Counted from the stretch's first letter, positions 25,005-35,029 are shown. The stretch is DNA of 64,000 nucleotides from Desmodus rotundus (GCF_022682495.2 NC_071393.1:113662239-113726238); one strand, 5' to 3'. Translations and numbers: made by a program. Notes: generated by a model from the letters alone, not told the origin.

Positions 25005-25150
25005 TTTTATTCATTCTTTAAGCATTTATTGAGCATTTCCTCTGTACCAACTACTGCGTAGATTTAAGGGATAGAATTATAAAAGAAAATGTTTCTATGC
25101 AGCTCGCATCCTAGAAACAGAAAAGCAGGAAACATCACGATAGTGTGGTA
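25005..25150 (-). mobile_element. L2 3' end, antisense
   Basis: 'cattctttaagcatttattgagcatttcctctgtaccaactactg' is the complement of the L2 terminus (…gctcaataaatatttgttgaatga). It is followed by a degenerate copy of the adjacent L2 segment. Confidence 0.7.
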
Positions 25151-25157
25151 AGTAGTA

Positions 25158-25285
25158 TGAGAACAACTGGAACTGTGCTTCTCAAAAATAAAGTGTATGC
25201 AAAATCACTCAGGAGTCTTGTTAAAAGTATATTTCCCCCCAGTAGGTCTGGGGATGGGCAAGTCTGCTGGGAATTACCATTTACA
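25158..25285 (+). mobile_element. MER5-type hAT fragment
   Basis: 'tgcttctcaaaaataaagtgtatgcaaaatcactcaggagtcttgttaaaa' followed by 'agtaggtctggggatgggc' has the order of a MER5-type small hAT. It is degenerate and lacks the right end. Confidence 0.65.
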
Positions 25286-25775
25286 GAAAAAAATGAAGAG
25301 CCTCAGAAACAGTAAAAACACGGTATATATGAAAGACTACGTCGGTGTGAGGTCTCCATGAGACAGCTGCCATGACAGAATTAGACATGCAGGAGACTCA
25401 CTGAGGGACATGCCGACAGTGTAGGTCTGACACCTGTGAAAGGAGAGGGGCAGGAAGGAGGACTGTGGAGAAGCCTTTACTGAAGGGCAGCTCTTGGAAA
25501 ATCTTGGCCAGGCCAAGGCAGATCTCCAGAGCCAAGATTGCCGATGAAAAGGGTCCCCTGTCATCAAGAATGGCCTGCCTCTAGGACATCTGCTATGCCA
25601 TCACTGACTGGGAGCAGTCTGGGCTGCTGTGGTCTCCGCATGAATGCTGCAGCAGAAGACCTGTGCGTGCCTCCGCCGGAAGCTGTCCATCAGCCACTCT
25701 CCTCACAGCAGCTTTCTTGAAGGCGGGTGAAGTTGTACAATAGTAACCCTAAGTAGGTTGTAATAAGTTAAAGAT
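25286..25775. other. Unassigned, no gene seen
   Basis: Nothing recognised. Opposed 60-76-codon frames overlap here without domain content. Confidence 0.4.
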
Positions 25776-26301
25776 GCATATTTATAGTAGAGCAACCACT
25801 AAAAAAATTAATAATGCAAAGAAATACAGTTACAAAGCCAGCAGAAGACTAAGTCAAATAGAAAAAAAAATTGATTAACCTGCAAAAACAAGAAAGGAAG
25901 GGCAGATGAACAAAAATACAGATGGACAAATGAAAAACAAACAGCAATTGATACACCTAATTCTAGTCATTTCCATATATACATCAAAAGTTAACAGACT
26001 AACACTCCAACTAAAAAATAGAGATGATCAGACTGGATAAAAATAAGAAAAGATCAAGGCCTACCTATGTTCTGTCTACAAGAGACACACCTTAAATGTA
26101 AAAACTCAGGTTGAAAGTAACAAGATGAAAAAGACGTATCTTGCAGGTGGTAAACGTAAGGAAGTTGGAGTGGCCAAATTAAAATCAGACAAATAGACTT
26201 TAAAACAAAGGGTATTACCAGAAGTAAAAAGGGACATGTCATAATAATAATAAGAGTTGTAACTCATAAGGAAGACATAACAATCCCAATAATTCTTAGA
26301 G
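25776..26301 (+). mobile_element. L1M ORF2 fragment, sense
   Basis: The A-rich plus strand carries decayed L1 ORF2 sequence: 'gatgatcagactggataaaaataag', 'ttctgtctacaagagacacacctt' near 26070, 'ttggagtggccaaattaaaatcagacaaatagactttaaaa' near 26166, and 'cataaggaagacataacaatcc' near 26266. This is the endonuclease-to-RT linker region. It ends abruptly at the 5S-like sequence. Confidence 0.85.
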
Positions 26302-26307
26302 AGTTAA

Positions 26308-26396
26308 GTCTACGGCCACAGTATCCTGAACACTCCTGATCTTGTCTGATCTCCGACGCTAAGAAGGGCTGGGCCTGGTTAGTACTTGGATGGGAA
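26308..26396 (+). pseudogene. Truncated 5S rRNA pseudogene
   Basis: It begins GTCTACGGCCA, contains 'gatcttgtctgatctc', and keeps 'gggcctggttagtacttgg' followed by atggga. It therefore covers about the first 88 of the 120 nt of vertebrate 5S rRNA. By hand against a remembered 5S sequence there are about 13 mismatches (roughly 85% identity). The last third, including the end of the internal promoter and the terminator, is missing, and box A is altered, so it should not be functional. AGTTAA lies directly on both sides (26302-26307 and 26397-26402), suggesting a short target duplication. L1 sequence abuts both sides. Confidence 0.88.
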
Positions 26397-27200
26397 AGTT
26401 AAACACACACTTATCTTTGGGCCATTAATCCTATTCCTAAGTAATTACCGTATTTTGCCATGTATAATGTGCCCCTATGTTTTTGGCCCAAACTTTCAGG
26501 AAAAAAATCTTTTAATTTTTTCATTCAATTATGTATTTATTTATATTTAGAAACAAAACTGATTATTCTAGAGTGTTATTTTGCATATGGATATCATTAC
26601 TGCTTTCTAGAGTTACACTTTTAATGCATAAGCATAAATAAAATAATTTAAAATATTTATATAGATACAGAATTAGACTGCCCATGTATTATAGACATCC
26701 TTATTTTTCCCTCAAAAATTTGGGCAAAAAAGTCAGCATTATACACAGCAAAATACGGTAATCAAGAGAATGGAAACATGTCTACCAAAAGACTTATACA
26801 AAAATGTTCATAGCAATTTTATTGATAATAGCCTAAATTTGGAAACAAATCAAATGTTCATCACCAGGAGAATAGATAAACAAATTGTGTACATCAATAC
26901 AATGGAATACAACTTGGCAGAAAACCAAAAACCTGCTGACATACACAACAGCATGGGTGAATTTTGCAGACATTATGCTGAGCAAAGAGACGGAGTACAT
27001 TCTGCATGAGTTCTTTCATATAAAGTTTTATGACAGTAAAACTCATCTAGTATGAAAAAATTTTTCACACAAGTGTACTTCCCAGGTGGTGAAAATATTC
27101 ATTATCTTGGTAGGCAAATAGATTACCTATGTGCATGCATTTGTTAAAACCCATCAAATTGTACAGCAAGGGGAAAAAGAATTTGTAAACAAATATAAAG
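26397..27200 (+). mobile_element. L1M 3' untranslated region, sense
   Basis: 'gttaaacacacacttatc' follows the 5S sequence. After the inserted small transposon come 'ttcatagcaattttattgataatagcc' (26808), 'caatggaatacaactt' (26900), 'acattatgctgagcaaag' (26970), and 'aaacccatcaaattgtaca' (27148), all in the order of an L1 3' end. The part between this and the ORF2 fragment at 25776-26301 is absent. The 311-bp transposon at 26448-26758 is nested within it. Confidence 0.85.
26448..26758. mobile_element. Nonautonomous DNA transposon, TA target, ~60-bp inverted repeats
   Basis: The two ends are long inverted repeats: left CCGTATTTTGCCATGTATAA and, on the complement of the right end, CCGTATTTTGCTGTGTATAA, with similarity continuing about 60 bp. 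TA flanks it at 26446-26447 and 26759-26760. Removing the 311-bp element plus one TA restores a continuous L1 3' region, so the boundaries are firm. The interior is AT-rich with no open frame. The TA duplication and long inverted repeats suggest a Tc1/mariner-group MITE, but the source family is not identified. Confidence 0.85.
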
Positions 27201-27667
27201 ATGCATAAACATGGTGTCTGTCCTCAAAACAAAATAAAGGAAGAATATTTTTGAGAAAGTAATAGACAAAGGAACACGTGGTGACTTCATGAGAAACAAA
27301 ATCTGTCAAGCTCTGCGGAACCTCTGTGTTTTCTCTTGCTCGGAGTTGGCAACGAGTGATTTAGAGACATAGAATAGCAGCACCTGAATAAACATGCATG
27401 GCATAGTTTGTTGGAGCCAATAAAAGAAAATAACAGTAATCCTGAAAGGAACAGAAATGCAATCTATTCCAATTCAGCAGAAGGGAAAAAAAAAGTACCC
27501 TCAACTTTGTTATATCCCACAGACAATAGAAAAGGAGAAAGAAAGAAGCAAAAAAACCCATAGCAAACAGAAAATATAAAATGAAGTGATAGAAATTATT
27601 CCAAATATGTTAGTTATAGCAATAAATGTAAGTTAATTAATTCCACAATTAAACTGAAGACATTAAC
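27201..27667 (+). other. A-rich stretch, partly L1-like
   Basis: Mostly unassigned. The last part (about 27590-27665, 'gttatagcaataaatgtaagttaattaattccacaattaaactg') resembles a sense L1 ORF2 endonuclease segment. No gene is seen. Confidence 0.4.
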
Positions 27668-29260
27668 AATTTGCATTTTAAAACATATTTCATTGTGGTA
27701 AGAACAGTTCGCCTGAGATGTACCCTCTTAAACTTTTAAGTATACGATACAGTATTATTGTTAACTGTAGGCACAGTGTTAGATCTCCAGAAGCTTTCTT
27801 GCATAACTGACACTTTATGCTTGCTCGTTCATTAGCAATGTTCTATTTCCTCCCTTCCCTCCCCGCTCGAGCCTCCGGTAACCGGTATTTTAGAAACCGC
27901 ACAGAAGTGGAGTTATGCAGTATTTGTCCTCCTGTGACTGGCTTATTTCACTTAGCATTATGCCCTCGGTGTTCATCCATGTTGTCACATATTGCAGAAT
28001 TTAAAGCTGAATGGTATTCTATTGTATGTTCATGCCACATTTTCTTTGTCCATTCATCCATCATTGTACATTTAGGTCATTGCCACATCTTGGCTATTAT
28101 GAATAGAGCCGCAATGAACATAGGAGTGCTTATATTTTTCTGAGATCCTAATTTCAATTCTTTTGGCTAAATATCCACAAGTGAGATTGCTAGATCATAT
28201 GGTAGTTCTAGTTTTAATTTTTTAAGATATCTTCATATAGTTTTCCATGGTGGCTGCACCATTTTCTATTCCTACAAACATTGTACAAGCTTCCAAATTC
28301 TCCATATGCTCCACAATACTTATTGTCTTTTTGTGGTTTTAATTTGCATTTCCCTGATGAAGTGACACCGAGCATCTTTTCATATATCTGTTGGCCATTT
28401 GTATGACTTGTTTGAAGAACTGTCTACTCAAGTTTTAGTCCACTTTTAAATTGGGCATTAGGGGATTTTAATTTATAAGAATTCCTTATAAGGCTTGTGA
28501 ATATTTTCTCCAGCTTCATCGATTGCATTTTCACTCTGTTGTTTCCTTCACTGCGCAGAAGTTTTTACTTCGATGTAGTCCTATTTGTATATTTTTGCTT
28601 TTTTTAATTGTGATTTTGGTGTCATATCTTCACACTGGTGTCAAGACCAATGTCATTAAGCTCTTCCCCTATGATTTCCCCCCCAGGAGTTTTACAGTTT
28701 CAGGACTTATTTTTAGTCTTTAATCTATTTTGAGTTGATTTTTGTGTATATGTGGTGTAAAATAATGGTGCAATTTTATTATTTTGCATTTGGATATTCA
28801 GTTTTCCCAACACTATTTATTAAAGAGACTATTTATTCCATAATATGTATTATTGTCACCATCAAAGATCAGTCAACCATATATGGGTGGATTTATTTGG
28901 GGGCTTTCTATTCTGTCCCATTGGCTTATTTATTTATTTATTTTTAAAGATTTTATTTATTTTTAGAGAGGGGAAGGGAGGGAGAAAGAGAGGGAGAGAA
29001 AGATCAGTGTGTCATTGCCTCTTGTATGCCCCCTCCTGGGGACCTGGCCTGCAACTCAGGCATGTTCCCTGACTGGGAATCTAACCAGTGACATTTTCCT
29101 TCACAGTCTGGCGCTCAATCTGCTGAGCCACATCAGCCAGGGCTGTGTCCCATTGCTTTATATGTCTGCCTTTATACCGATGCCATACTGTTTTAATTAT
29201 TGTAGCTTTGTAATATAGTTTGAAATCAAGTAGCATCATGCCTCCAGCTTTGTTCTTTTT
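27668..29260 (-). mobile_element. L1M 3' region, antisense (left part of split copy)
   Basis: This is the complement of an L1 3' end and ORF2 tail: 'gtattattgttaactgtaggcacagtgtt' (27753), 'cttagcattatgccctcgg' (27951), 'tttaggtcattgccacatcttggctattatgaatagagc' (28071), 'atttgcatttccctgatga' (28342), and 'aactgtctac' (28418). A VES (28938-29144) and the HAL1-like element that starts at 29261 interrupt it. The copy resumes at 31294. Confidence 0.9.
28938..29144 (-). mobile_element. Bat VES SINE, antisense
   Basis: The complement of a VES: 'aaagattttatttatttttagagagg', GA-rich body, 'tgcctcttgtatgccccctcctgggg', ending 'ctgctgagccacatcagccagggct'. The flanks share 'tgtcccattg' (28914-28923 and 29146-29155) followed by near-identical CTTTAT-like sequence, which is the target duplication inside the L1. 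Confidence 0.92.
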
Positions 29261-31293
29261 AAAATATATATATTTTATTGATTATGCTATTACTGTTGTC
29301 CCAATTATTGCCCTTTGCCCCCTCTATCTGGGACCCTCCATCCCCTGTGGCAACCCCCCCCCCCCTCAGTTCATGTCCATGGGTCATTCATATAAGTTCT
29401 TTGGCTACTCCATTTCCTATACTTGCTTTTAACATTCTCCTGCCTATTTTGTACCTACCAATTTGTACTTCTTAATTTCTGCACTTTTTCCCTCATTCTC
29501 CTTTCCCTTTCCCAACTGGTAACCATCCAAATGATCTCCATATCTATGATTCTGTTTCTCTTCTGCTTGTTTGCTTCGTTTGCTTTTTAGATTCAATTAT
29601 TGACAGTTGTGAATTTATTGCCATTTTAATGTTCATAGTTTTGATCTTCTTTTTCTTAAATAAGTCTCTTTAACATTTCACATAATAATGGCTTGGTGAT
29701 AATGAATTCCTTTAGCTTTACCTTGTCTGGGAAGCACTTTATCTGCCCTTCCATTCTAAATGACAGCTTTCCTAGATAGAGTAGTCTTGGTTGTAGGTCC
29801 TTGCTTTTCTTCTCTTTGAATATTTTTTGCCACTCCCTTATAGCCTGCAAAGTTTCTTTTGAGAAATCAACTGACAGTCTTATGGGAACTCCTTTGTAGG
29901 TAACTCTCTGCTTTTCTCTTGCCGCTTTTAAGATTCTCTATCTTTAACCTTTGGCATTCTAATTATGATATGTCTTGGTGTGGTTCTCTTTGCGTCAATC
30001 TTGTTTGGGACTCTCTGTACTTCCTGGACTTATATATTTATTTCCTTCATCAAATTAGGGAAGTTTTCTTTCATTATTTTTTCAAGTAAGGTTTCAATTT
30101 CTTAATCTTTCTCTTCTCCTTCCAGCATCCCTATGATGCAAATGTTGGTATGTTTGACGTTGTCCCAGAGACTCCTTACCCTTTCCTTGTTTCTTTGGAT
30201 TCTTTTTCTTCTTGCTATTCTGATTGAATTTTTTTTCTTCCTTATGTTCCAAATCACTGATTCTCGGCTTCATTCCCTCCAATGTTGGTTCCCTGTAAAT
30301 TTTTGTCTATTTCACTTAATGTATACAACTTTCATTTCTGCCTGTTTTTTTTGAAGCTGTTGAAGTACCCGATGAGTTCCTTGAGCATCCTGATAAGCAT
30401 TGTTTTGAACTCTGCATCTGAGAGATTGCTTATCTCCATTTGTTTAGTTCTTTATCTGAAGTTTTGTTCTGTTCTTTCATTTGGGCCATATTTCTTTGTC
30501 TCCCTGTGTTTGTTTCTATGTATTAGGTAGAGGTGCTTTGACTCCCTGCCTTAGTAGTGTGGCCAATTGAAGAAAAGCACACCTGTAAGTTGGACAGGGC
30601 AGAGCCTTAGGTAATCACCAGGGCGGAGCAACCCATGTGAACCAGGTTGATGGAGTCTCAGATATGGTGTCTCTGCTCTGTGGCTCTGTGAGGGAGGACT
30701 CAAAAAAGGGACAATGGCCACTGCCTGGGCTATGGAGTTTTGTCCAGAAGGAAGCTGTATCCCATCTCTTGCCCTGATGCCAGACACTTCAGTTTCTCCC
30801 CATATGCCACTGGTGCCCTTCAAGCTGCTGCCCTGGTCCTAGAGCCCAGAGAAAGTGAGTCTGCGTTAAGTCCTAAGTCTGTGGTGGGTCCTTTAAGAGG
30901 AGATGCCTGAGAATCCCACAGTTGATTCTGCCACCCCAACCCCCACAGGTTTTGACAGCCAGAAGTTATGGGGACTTATCTTCCTGGCACTGGAACCCTG
31001 GGCTGGGTGGTCCGGGGTGGGGCTGGGATCCCTTGCTCCCAAGGTATCCCTCTCAATTTTTATCTACCACACTTGGGCGTGGGACTGCCTGTTCTGCATC
31101 TCTGTACCTTTGCCCCTCCTACCTGTCTGAATGAATGTGACTCCTTTAATTCCTTGTTTGTCGGATTTCCATACAGCTCAATTTTCTGATGATTCTGGGT
31201 GGTAATTTTTTTGTAGTTCAGCTGCAATTTTTGCTGTGGTTGTGTGAGGAGATGCGCCGTGTTTACGTGCACCTCCATCTTGACCAGAAGTCT
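29261..31293 (-). mobile_element. Full-length HAL1 (half-L1) retrotransposon
   Basis: A 2,033-bp antisense element bounded by perfect 16-bp target duplications CAGCTTTGTTCTTTTT (29245-29260 and 31294-31309). Its 5' end at the right has an L1-type 5' region (complement reads 'caagatggaggtgcacgtaaaca...cacaaccacagcaaaaattg'). It continues into L1 ORF1-like sequence: a coiled-coil/basic segment (about 30094-30480), a frame carrying S-L-W-D-N-V-K (about 30170), and a C-terminal domain (29656-29850) with 'LSFRMEGQIKCFPDK' and 'KEFIITKPLLCEMLK'. ORF2 is absent. It ends in a C-rich 3' UTR and AATAAA. Stops and frameshifts break ORF1. It would have moved with L1 ORF2 protein in trans. Confidence 0.88.
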
Positions 31294-31660
31294 CAGCTTT
31301 GTTCTTTTTCAAGATTGATTTGGCTATTCAAGGTCCTCTGTGATTCCATATGAATTTTAGCATTTTTTTCTATTTTTGTAAAAAATGCCATTGGGATTTT
31401 GATATGTATTTCACTGAATATGTAGATTGCTTTGGGTAGTGTGAACATTTAACATTATATCTTCTGATTCATAAAAACAGGATGTTTTCCATTTGTTCAG
31501 GTCTTCTTTCATTTCTTTCAATATATTTTATCATTTTGCATGTACCAGTCTTTCACCTCCTTAGTTAAGTTTATTTCTAAATATTTTATTCTTTCTGGTA
31601 CTATTATAAATGGGATTGTTTTTCAAATTTCCTTCTCACTTCATTGTTAGTACAAAATCT
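31294..31660 (-). mobile_element. L1M, antisense (right part of split copy)
   Basis: The L1 interrupted by the HAL1 resumes: 'agctttgttctttttcaagattgatttggctattcaaggtc' and 'aaaaaatgccattgggattttgatatg', then 'agtctttcacctccttagttaagtttatttctaaatattttatt'. These match the same portion of the L1 at 17135-20690. It fades around 31660; 31661-31818 is A-rich and possibly L1-related. Confidence 0.88.
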
Positions 31661-31831
31661 AGGTAAATTATAACTTCAGAACGTGACTAAACAAGTAAAC
31701 AAAGATGACCATGCAAAGGTTTATCAAAAGAAAGCCTATTACCAAGATTAATAGCAGACTGAATAGAATTTAAATAAAAAGAGTTTAATAGGTTTTTAGA
31801 GTGCTACTTCACAACAGTAAAAAGAAAAGCC

Positions 31832-32058
31832 ATCCTGAATGGTGTGGTTCAGTGGATTGAGCACTGAACTGCAATCCAGAGGGTTGCTGGTTCGATTCCC
31901 AGTCAGGGCACATGCCTGGGTTGCAGGCCAGATTCCCCATTAGGGGGCACTCAAGAGGCAACCATACACTGATGTTTCTTTCCCTCTCTTTCTCCCTCCC
32001 TTACCCTCTGTCTAAAAATAAATAAGTAAATAAAATCTTTTTAAAAATGAAATATAAA
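31832..32058 (+). mobile_element. Bat VES SINE
   Basis: Head 'catcctgaatggtgtggttcagtggattgagc', B box 'ggttcgattcccagtcagggca' near 31891, body 'gaggcaaccatacactgatgtttc', CT-rich tract and '(a)aataaataagtaaataaaatc' tail. A 13-bp target duplication AAAAAGAAAAGCC flanks it (31819-31831 and 32059-32071). Confidence 0.93.
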
Positions 32059-32076
32059 AAAAAGAAAAGCCTACCT

Positions 32077-32262
32077 GCCAGTTCTGGCTAGGTGCTCAGT
32101 TGGTTAGAATCTCAGCCTGATATGTCAAGGTTGCAGTTTCAGTCCCTGATCAGGGCCGCACAGTAAGCAACCAATCAATGCATAAATAAGTGAAACAACA
32201 AATTGACATCTTTCTTTCTCTCCCTTCCTTCCTCTCTCTTTCTAAAATCAATCAATAAAAAA
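32077..32262 (+). mobile_element. Bat VES-like SINE, older variant
   Basis: 'gccagttctggctaggtgctcagttggttagaatctcagcctg', B-box-like 'ggttgcagtttcagtccctgatcaggg', 'taagcaaccaatcaatgcataaataagtg', and a CT-rich end before 'aaaatcaatcaataaaaaag'. It lies a few bases downstream of the previous VES in the same orientation and is more diverged, with the 'aatcaatgcat' body type. Confidence 0.8.
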
Positions 32263-32269
32263 GCTACCA

Positions 32270-32525
32270 AATATAGTAATTGTTAATATTTAGTTAAGTG
32301 TGAAGTTAGTTCCATGATGTCTGTAACTTACATTTAAATGCTTCACCAATAAAACAGTTAATGGAGAAAAAAGTATAGCAAAATGTGAATGTATAAATCT
32401 AAGTAAGTGGTATACAGGTATTCATTTTACTATTTTTTTTGATTTACTGTATAACTATTTCAGTTCTCCTATGTTTTGAAATTTTTCAAAATAAAGTTAA
32501 AATTTTACAAAATAAAATGTTAGGA
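32270..32525 (+). mobile_element. L1M 3' terminus, sense
   Basis: 'gtatacaggtattcattttactattttttt...tgttttgaaatttttcaaaataaagttaaaa' has the form of an old L1ME-type 3' end with its terminal AATAAA. Confidence 0.55.
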
Positions 32526-33065
32526 AAAATTTACTTTAATAACTCATGAGATAAGAAGAAAATTTGATGAAATTATAAAATATTAAAAATGAAAACCAAA
32601 AACATTATATTTTAAAACTTGTGGAAACAACTGAAGTATTTAGAGGGAAATTCATAGCCTTACAAGAATTTATTTAAATGGGAAAGATTTTAAATAAATG
32701 AATAAATCCCTACACTAAAATAGCTAAAAAAAAAAAAAGGAATAATAGAGTAAGTCCATAGAAAGTAAAATGAAGTAAATAATTAAGATGTGAGCAAATG
32801 TAGATAAAATATAGAAAACAAACAATAAAGGGATTCACTAAAACCAGGACTTTTACTTTGAAAAAGAATTGATTAAAGAATACAATATCTAGAAAGATGG
32901 AAAGAAAATTTTTTAAAGTTCAAATAAACAATATTAACTAAAAAGAGATAACAGATACAGTAGATATATTAAAAATCATGAATATAATAATACAAATGAA
33001 TTTTGCCATTAAGTTTTAAAAATTTAGATAAAATGGTGTCCTAAGAAACAATGGCCAAAATTAAC
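32526..33065 (+). mobile_element. L1 ORF2 fragment, sense
   Basis: 'ttagagggaaattcatagccttacaagaat' (32639) and 'tagaaaacaaacaataaagggattcactaaaaccaggacttttactttgaaaaag' (32813) correspond to the L1 ORF2 segment just ahead of the reverse transcriptase. A-rich and full of stops. Confidence 0.7.
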
Positions 33066-33129
33066 CTAAGAAGTAGAATACTTGCATAAACCAATACCCG
33101 TTAGAGAAAGCGAATCAGTAATTTCATCT

Positions 33130-33830
33130 ACAAGTATCAAATGTGTTTCAGGTAAGTTTTGGGAGACTGTAAAGGAACAAATAATTCTTTGTTTTTTCTC
33201 TTTCGTCTTCAATTTGCCATTTTGCTCATGAAAAAATTTATGGATAAAGTCCCAGCAAGAAAGTTGCTGGGTCAAGGGTATGTGCACTTGTAATTTTGAT
33301 CACTGTTAGCATAAAGTTTCATACCAATTTATACTTTCATCTACAGTGTATAAATGGAATGCTTGTTTCCACATGTTCTTATCAACGTTTTCAAAATTTT
33401 TAATCTTTGCTAATCTGAGCAATAAAAACTTGCATTCCATTGCAGTTTTAATTGCACTTCTCTTATGAAAAATAAAGTTTGTCTTTTCATTTTTTTAAAG
33501 GCATATATAACTCATGCATACTGCTTGTATTTTTTACCCATTTTTATGTTTGTTTTCTTATTGGTTTGTAGGGTCTCTATGTGAAATACATTTCAAGTTT
33601 TTATTATTTGGATTTAGATTTTGTTAATAATGTTTTTGACATGGAGAATTTAATTTTTTAATATAAACATATTCAACAGTCTTTCTAAAGTGGCTTTTAT
33701 GTTTTATGTCATAGACTTTTCCCACTCCAAGGTTATTTTTAGTCCTCCTATCTTTTGACCCACTGGGAAATTACTGTGATATATGGACTGAGGTAGGGAT
33801 CTAATTTTATCTTTTTCCCCACAGAGCAGA
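33130..33830 (-). mobile_element. L1M 3' region, antisense
   Basis: 'ttgctgggtcaagggtatgtgcacttgtaattttgat' (33263), 'aataaaaacttgcattccattgcagttttaattgcacttctc' (33421), and 'actgaggtagggatctaattttatctttttccccac' (33788) are the complement of an old L1 3' end and distal ORF2, in order. Confidence 0.75.
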
Positions 33831-33861
33831 AAGCGTACTAAAGGTGCTTTTCCTATGATGC

Positions 33862-33907
33862 TCATGGTCATGGTCATGGTCACAGTCATGGTCACGGTCA
33901 TGGTCAC
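33862..33907 (+). repeat. GGTCAT-type hexamer tandem repeat
   Basis: About seven to eight tandem copies of GGTCAT with GGTCAC/AGTCAT variants. On the minus strand it reads as alternating Met/Val-Thr codons, which explains a 67-codon frame there. A variant minisatellite-like tract, not a gene. Confidence 0.88.
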
Positions 33908-33959
33908 AGATGATGAGGGTGCTATAATGAAGCCTGGCTAAACTGTAAGGGAACACAGG

Positions 33960-34520
33960 CACATTTTCTTATAAAAGACCACACCTGAGCCAAGTCTTGA
34001 GGACTATGCATAAGTTAGCGAGACAAATAAGAGCTGGAGAATTAAAATAATTAATTCTGGCTAAAGACTAGCACATGAGAGAAGGAATGACAGGAGACAA
34101 GTCTCAACGGATGAGCAGGGTAGCCTTGGATGCCATGCTTAGAAATTTGAACTTTATTTTGAAAGTGATGGCTACCCTTGAATATTTATTTATTAATTTT
34201 TAGAGAGGGCGGAGGGAAGAAGAGAGGGAGAGAAACATCAATGTTCAAGAGATACATGGGTCAGTTTTCTCTCACATGCCCCCAACTGGGGGCCTGGCCC
34301 ACAACCCAGGCATGTGTCCTGACTGGGAATTGAACCAGTAACCTTTCAGTTCGCAGGCCAGTACTCAATCTACTAAGCCACACCAGCCAAGGCTGAATAT
34401 TTTTTTAAGTGGGAGAAAGTAATAGACTCAGATTTCCATCCAAGAAAGATTATTCTGGCAGCACTGTGGAAATGGATTGGAATGGGGGAAACCTGAAGGC
34501 AGCAGGGTCCATTTAAGTGA
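33960..34520 (-). mobile_element. L2 fragment, antisense, split by a VES
   Basis: 'acctgagccaagtcttgaggac', 'cagggtagccttggatgcc', 'ttgaactttattttgaaagtgatgg', then after the SINE 'agactcagatttccatccaagaaagattattctggcagcactgtgga...atggattggaatggggg'. These are successive parts of the complement of L2 (as in 'gatcactctggctgctgtgtgga'). Only the VES at 34188-34393 separates them. Confidence 0.8.
34188..34393 (-). mobile_element. Bat VES SINE, antisense
   Basis: Complement of a VES: 'atttatttattaatttttagagaggg', GA-rich body, 'gcccccaactgggggcctggccc', 'gaattgaaccagtaacc', ending 'ctaagccacaccagccaaggc'. TGAATATTT flanks it (34179-34187 and 34394-34402). It is inserted in an L2. Confidence 0.92.
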
Positions 34521-34734
34521 AAAACGGCTTTTTCTGGAGACCGAAATACCTTACTTTTAATTATTTTTTCATAGTTTAGACCAAACCAGGAGCCAACTTG
34601 CCAGGAAAGGATAAAACCTATGAATAAGTGGTTTTAAGAGTGACTATTTTAAAGCCCAAAATCTAGTATACTTGGACGCCAGTAAGTTCGTCTGAAACCT
34701 GAGTGTACGGCAATTTCTAAGTCAGTTCAACTCT

Positions 34735-34990
34735 AGGATTTCATGGTTGGAGGGGAGCCCAGAGGTCCCTCTCCCACCCAGGACTGGAATCTCTTCCAAA
34801 ACACACCCAACAGGTGGCCTCAGGGCCCCTGTGTGAACACTCTTCATCTTCAAAGGGAGCTCCCAGGCCTCCTGTTCCTCTGTTGGTCAGATCTAAATAT
34901 AGAAAGTTCTTTCTCATGTTGAGCCAAATTCTTCCCTCCTGTTACTCTCACCCATCAGCGGCCATGTCTTCTCCCTGGGTGGGTCTTCTT
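34735..34990 (+). mobile_element. Probable L3/CR1-type LINE fragment
   Basis: 'tatagaaagttctttctcatgttgagccaaattcttccctcctgttactctcacccatc' has the pattern of a very old mammalian-wide repeat that I associate with L3/CR1. It is degenerate and the family name is uncertain. Confidence 0.5.
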
Positions 34991-35029
34991 TCCTCAAGGA
35001 AAAACCATTAGCTTAGAGAAAGGAGGCAT

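Noticed and set aside
31832..31920. tRNA gene in a VES head
   Set aside because: The B box is tRNA-like, but the body, CT-rich segment and A-rich tail show a SINE; no tRNA fold is complete.
33704..33907. 67-codon frame of alternating Met-Thr/Val-Thr
   Set aside because: It is the translation of a GGTCAT microsatellite and adjoining antisense L1.
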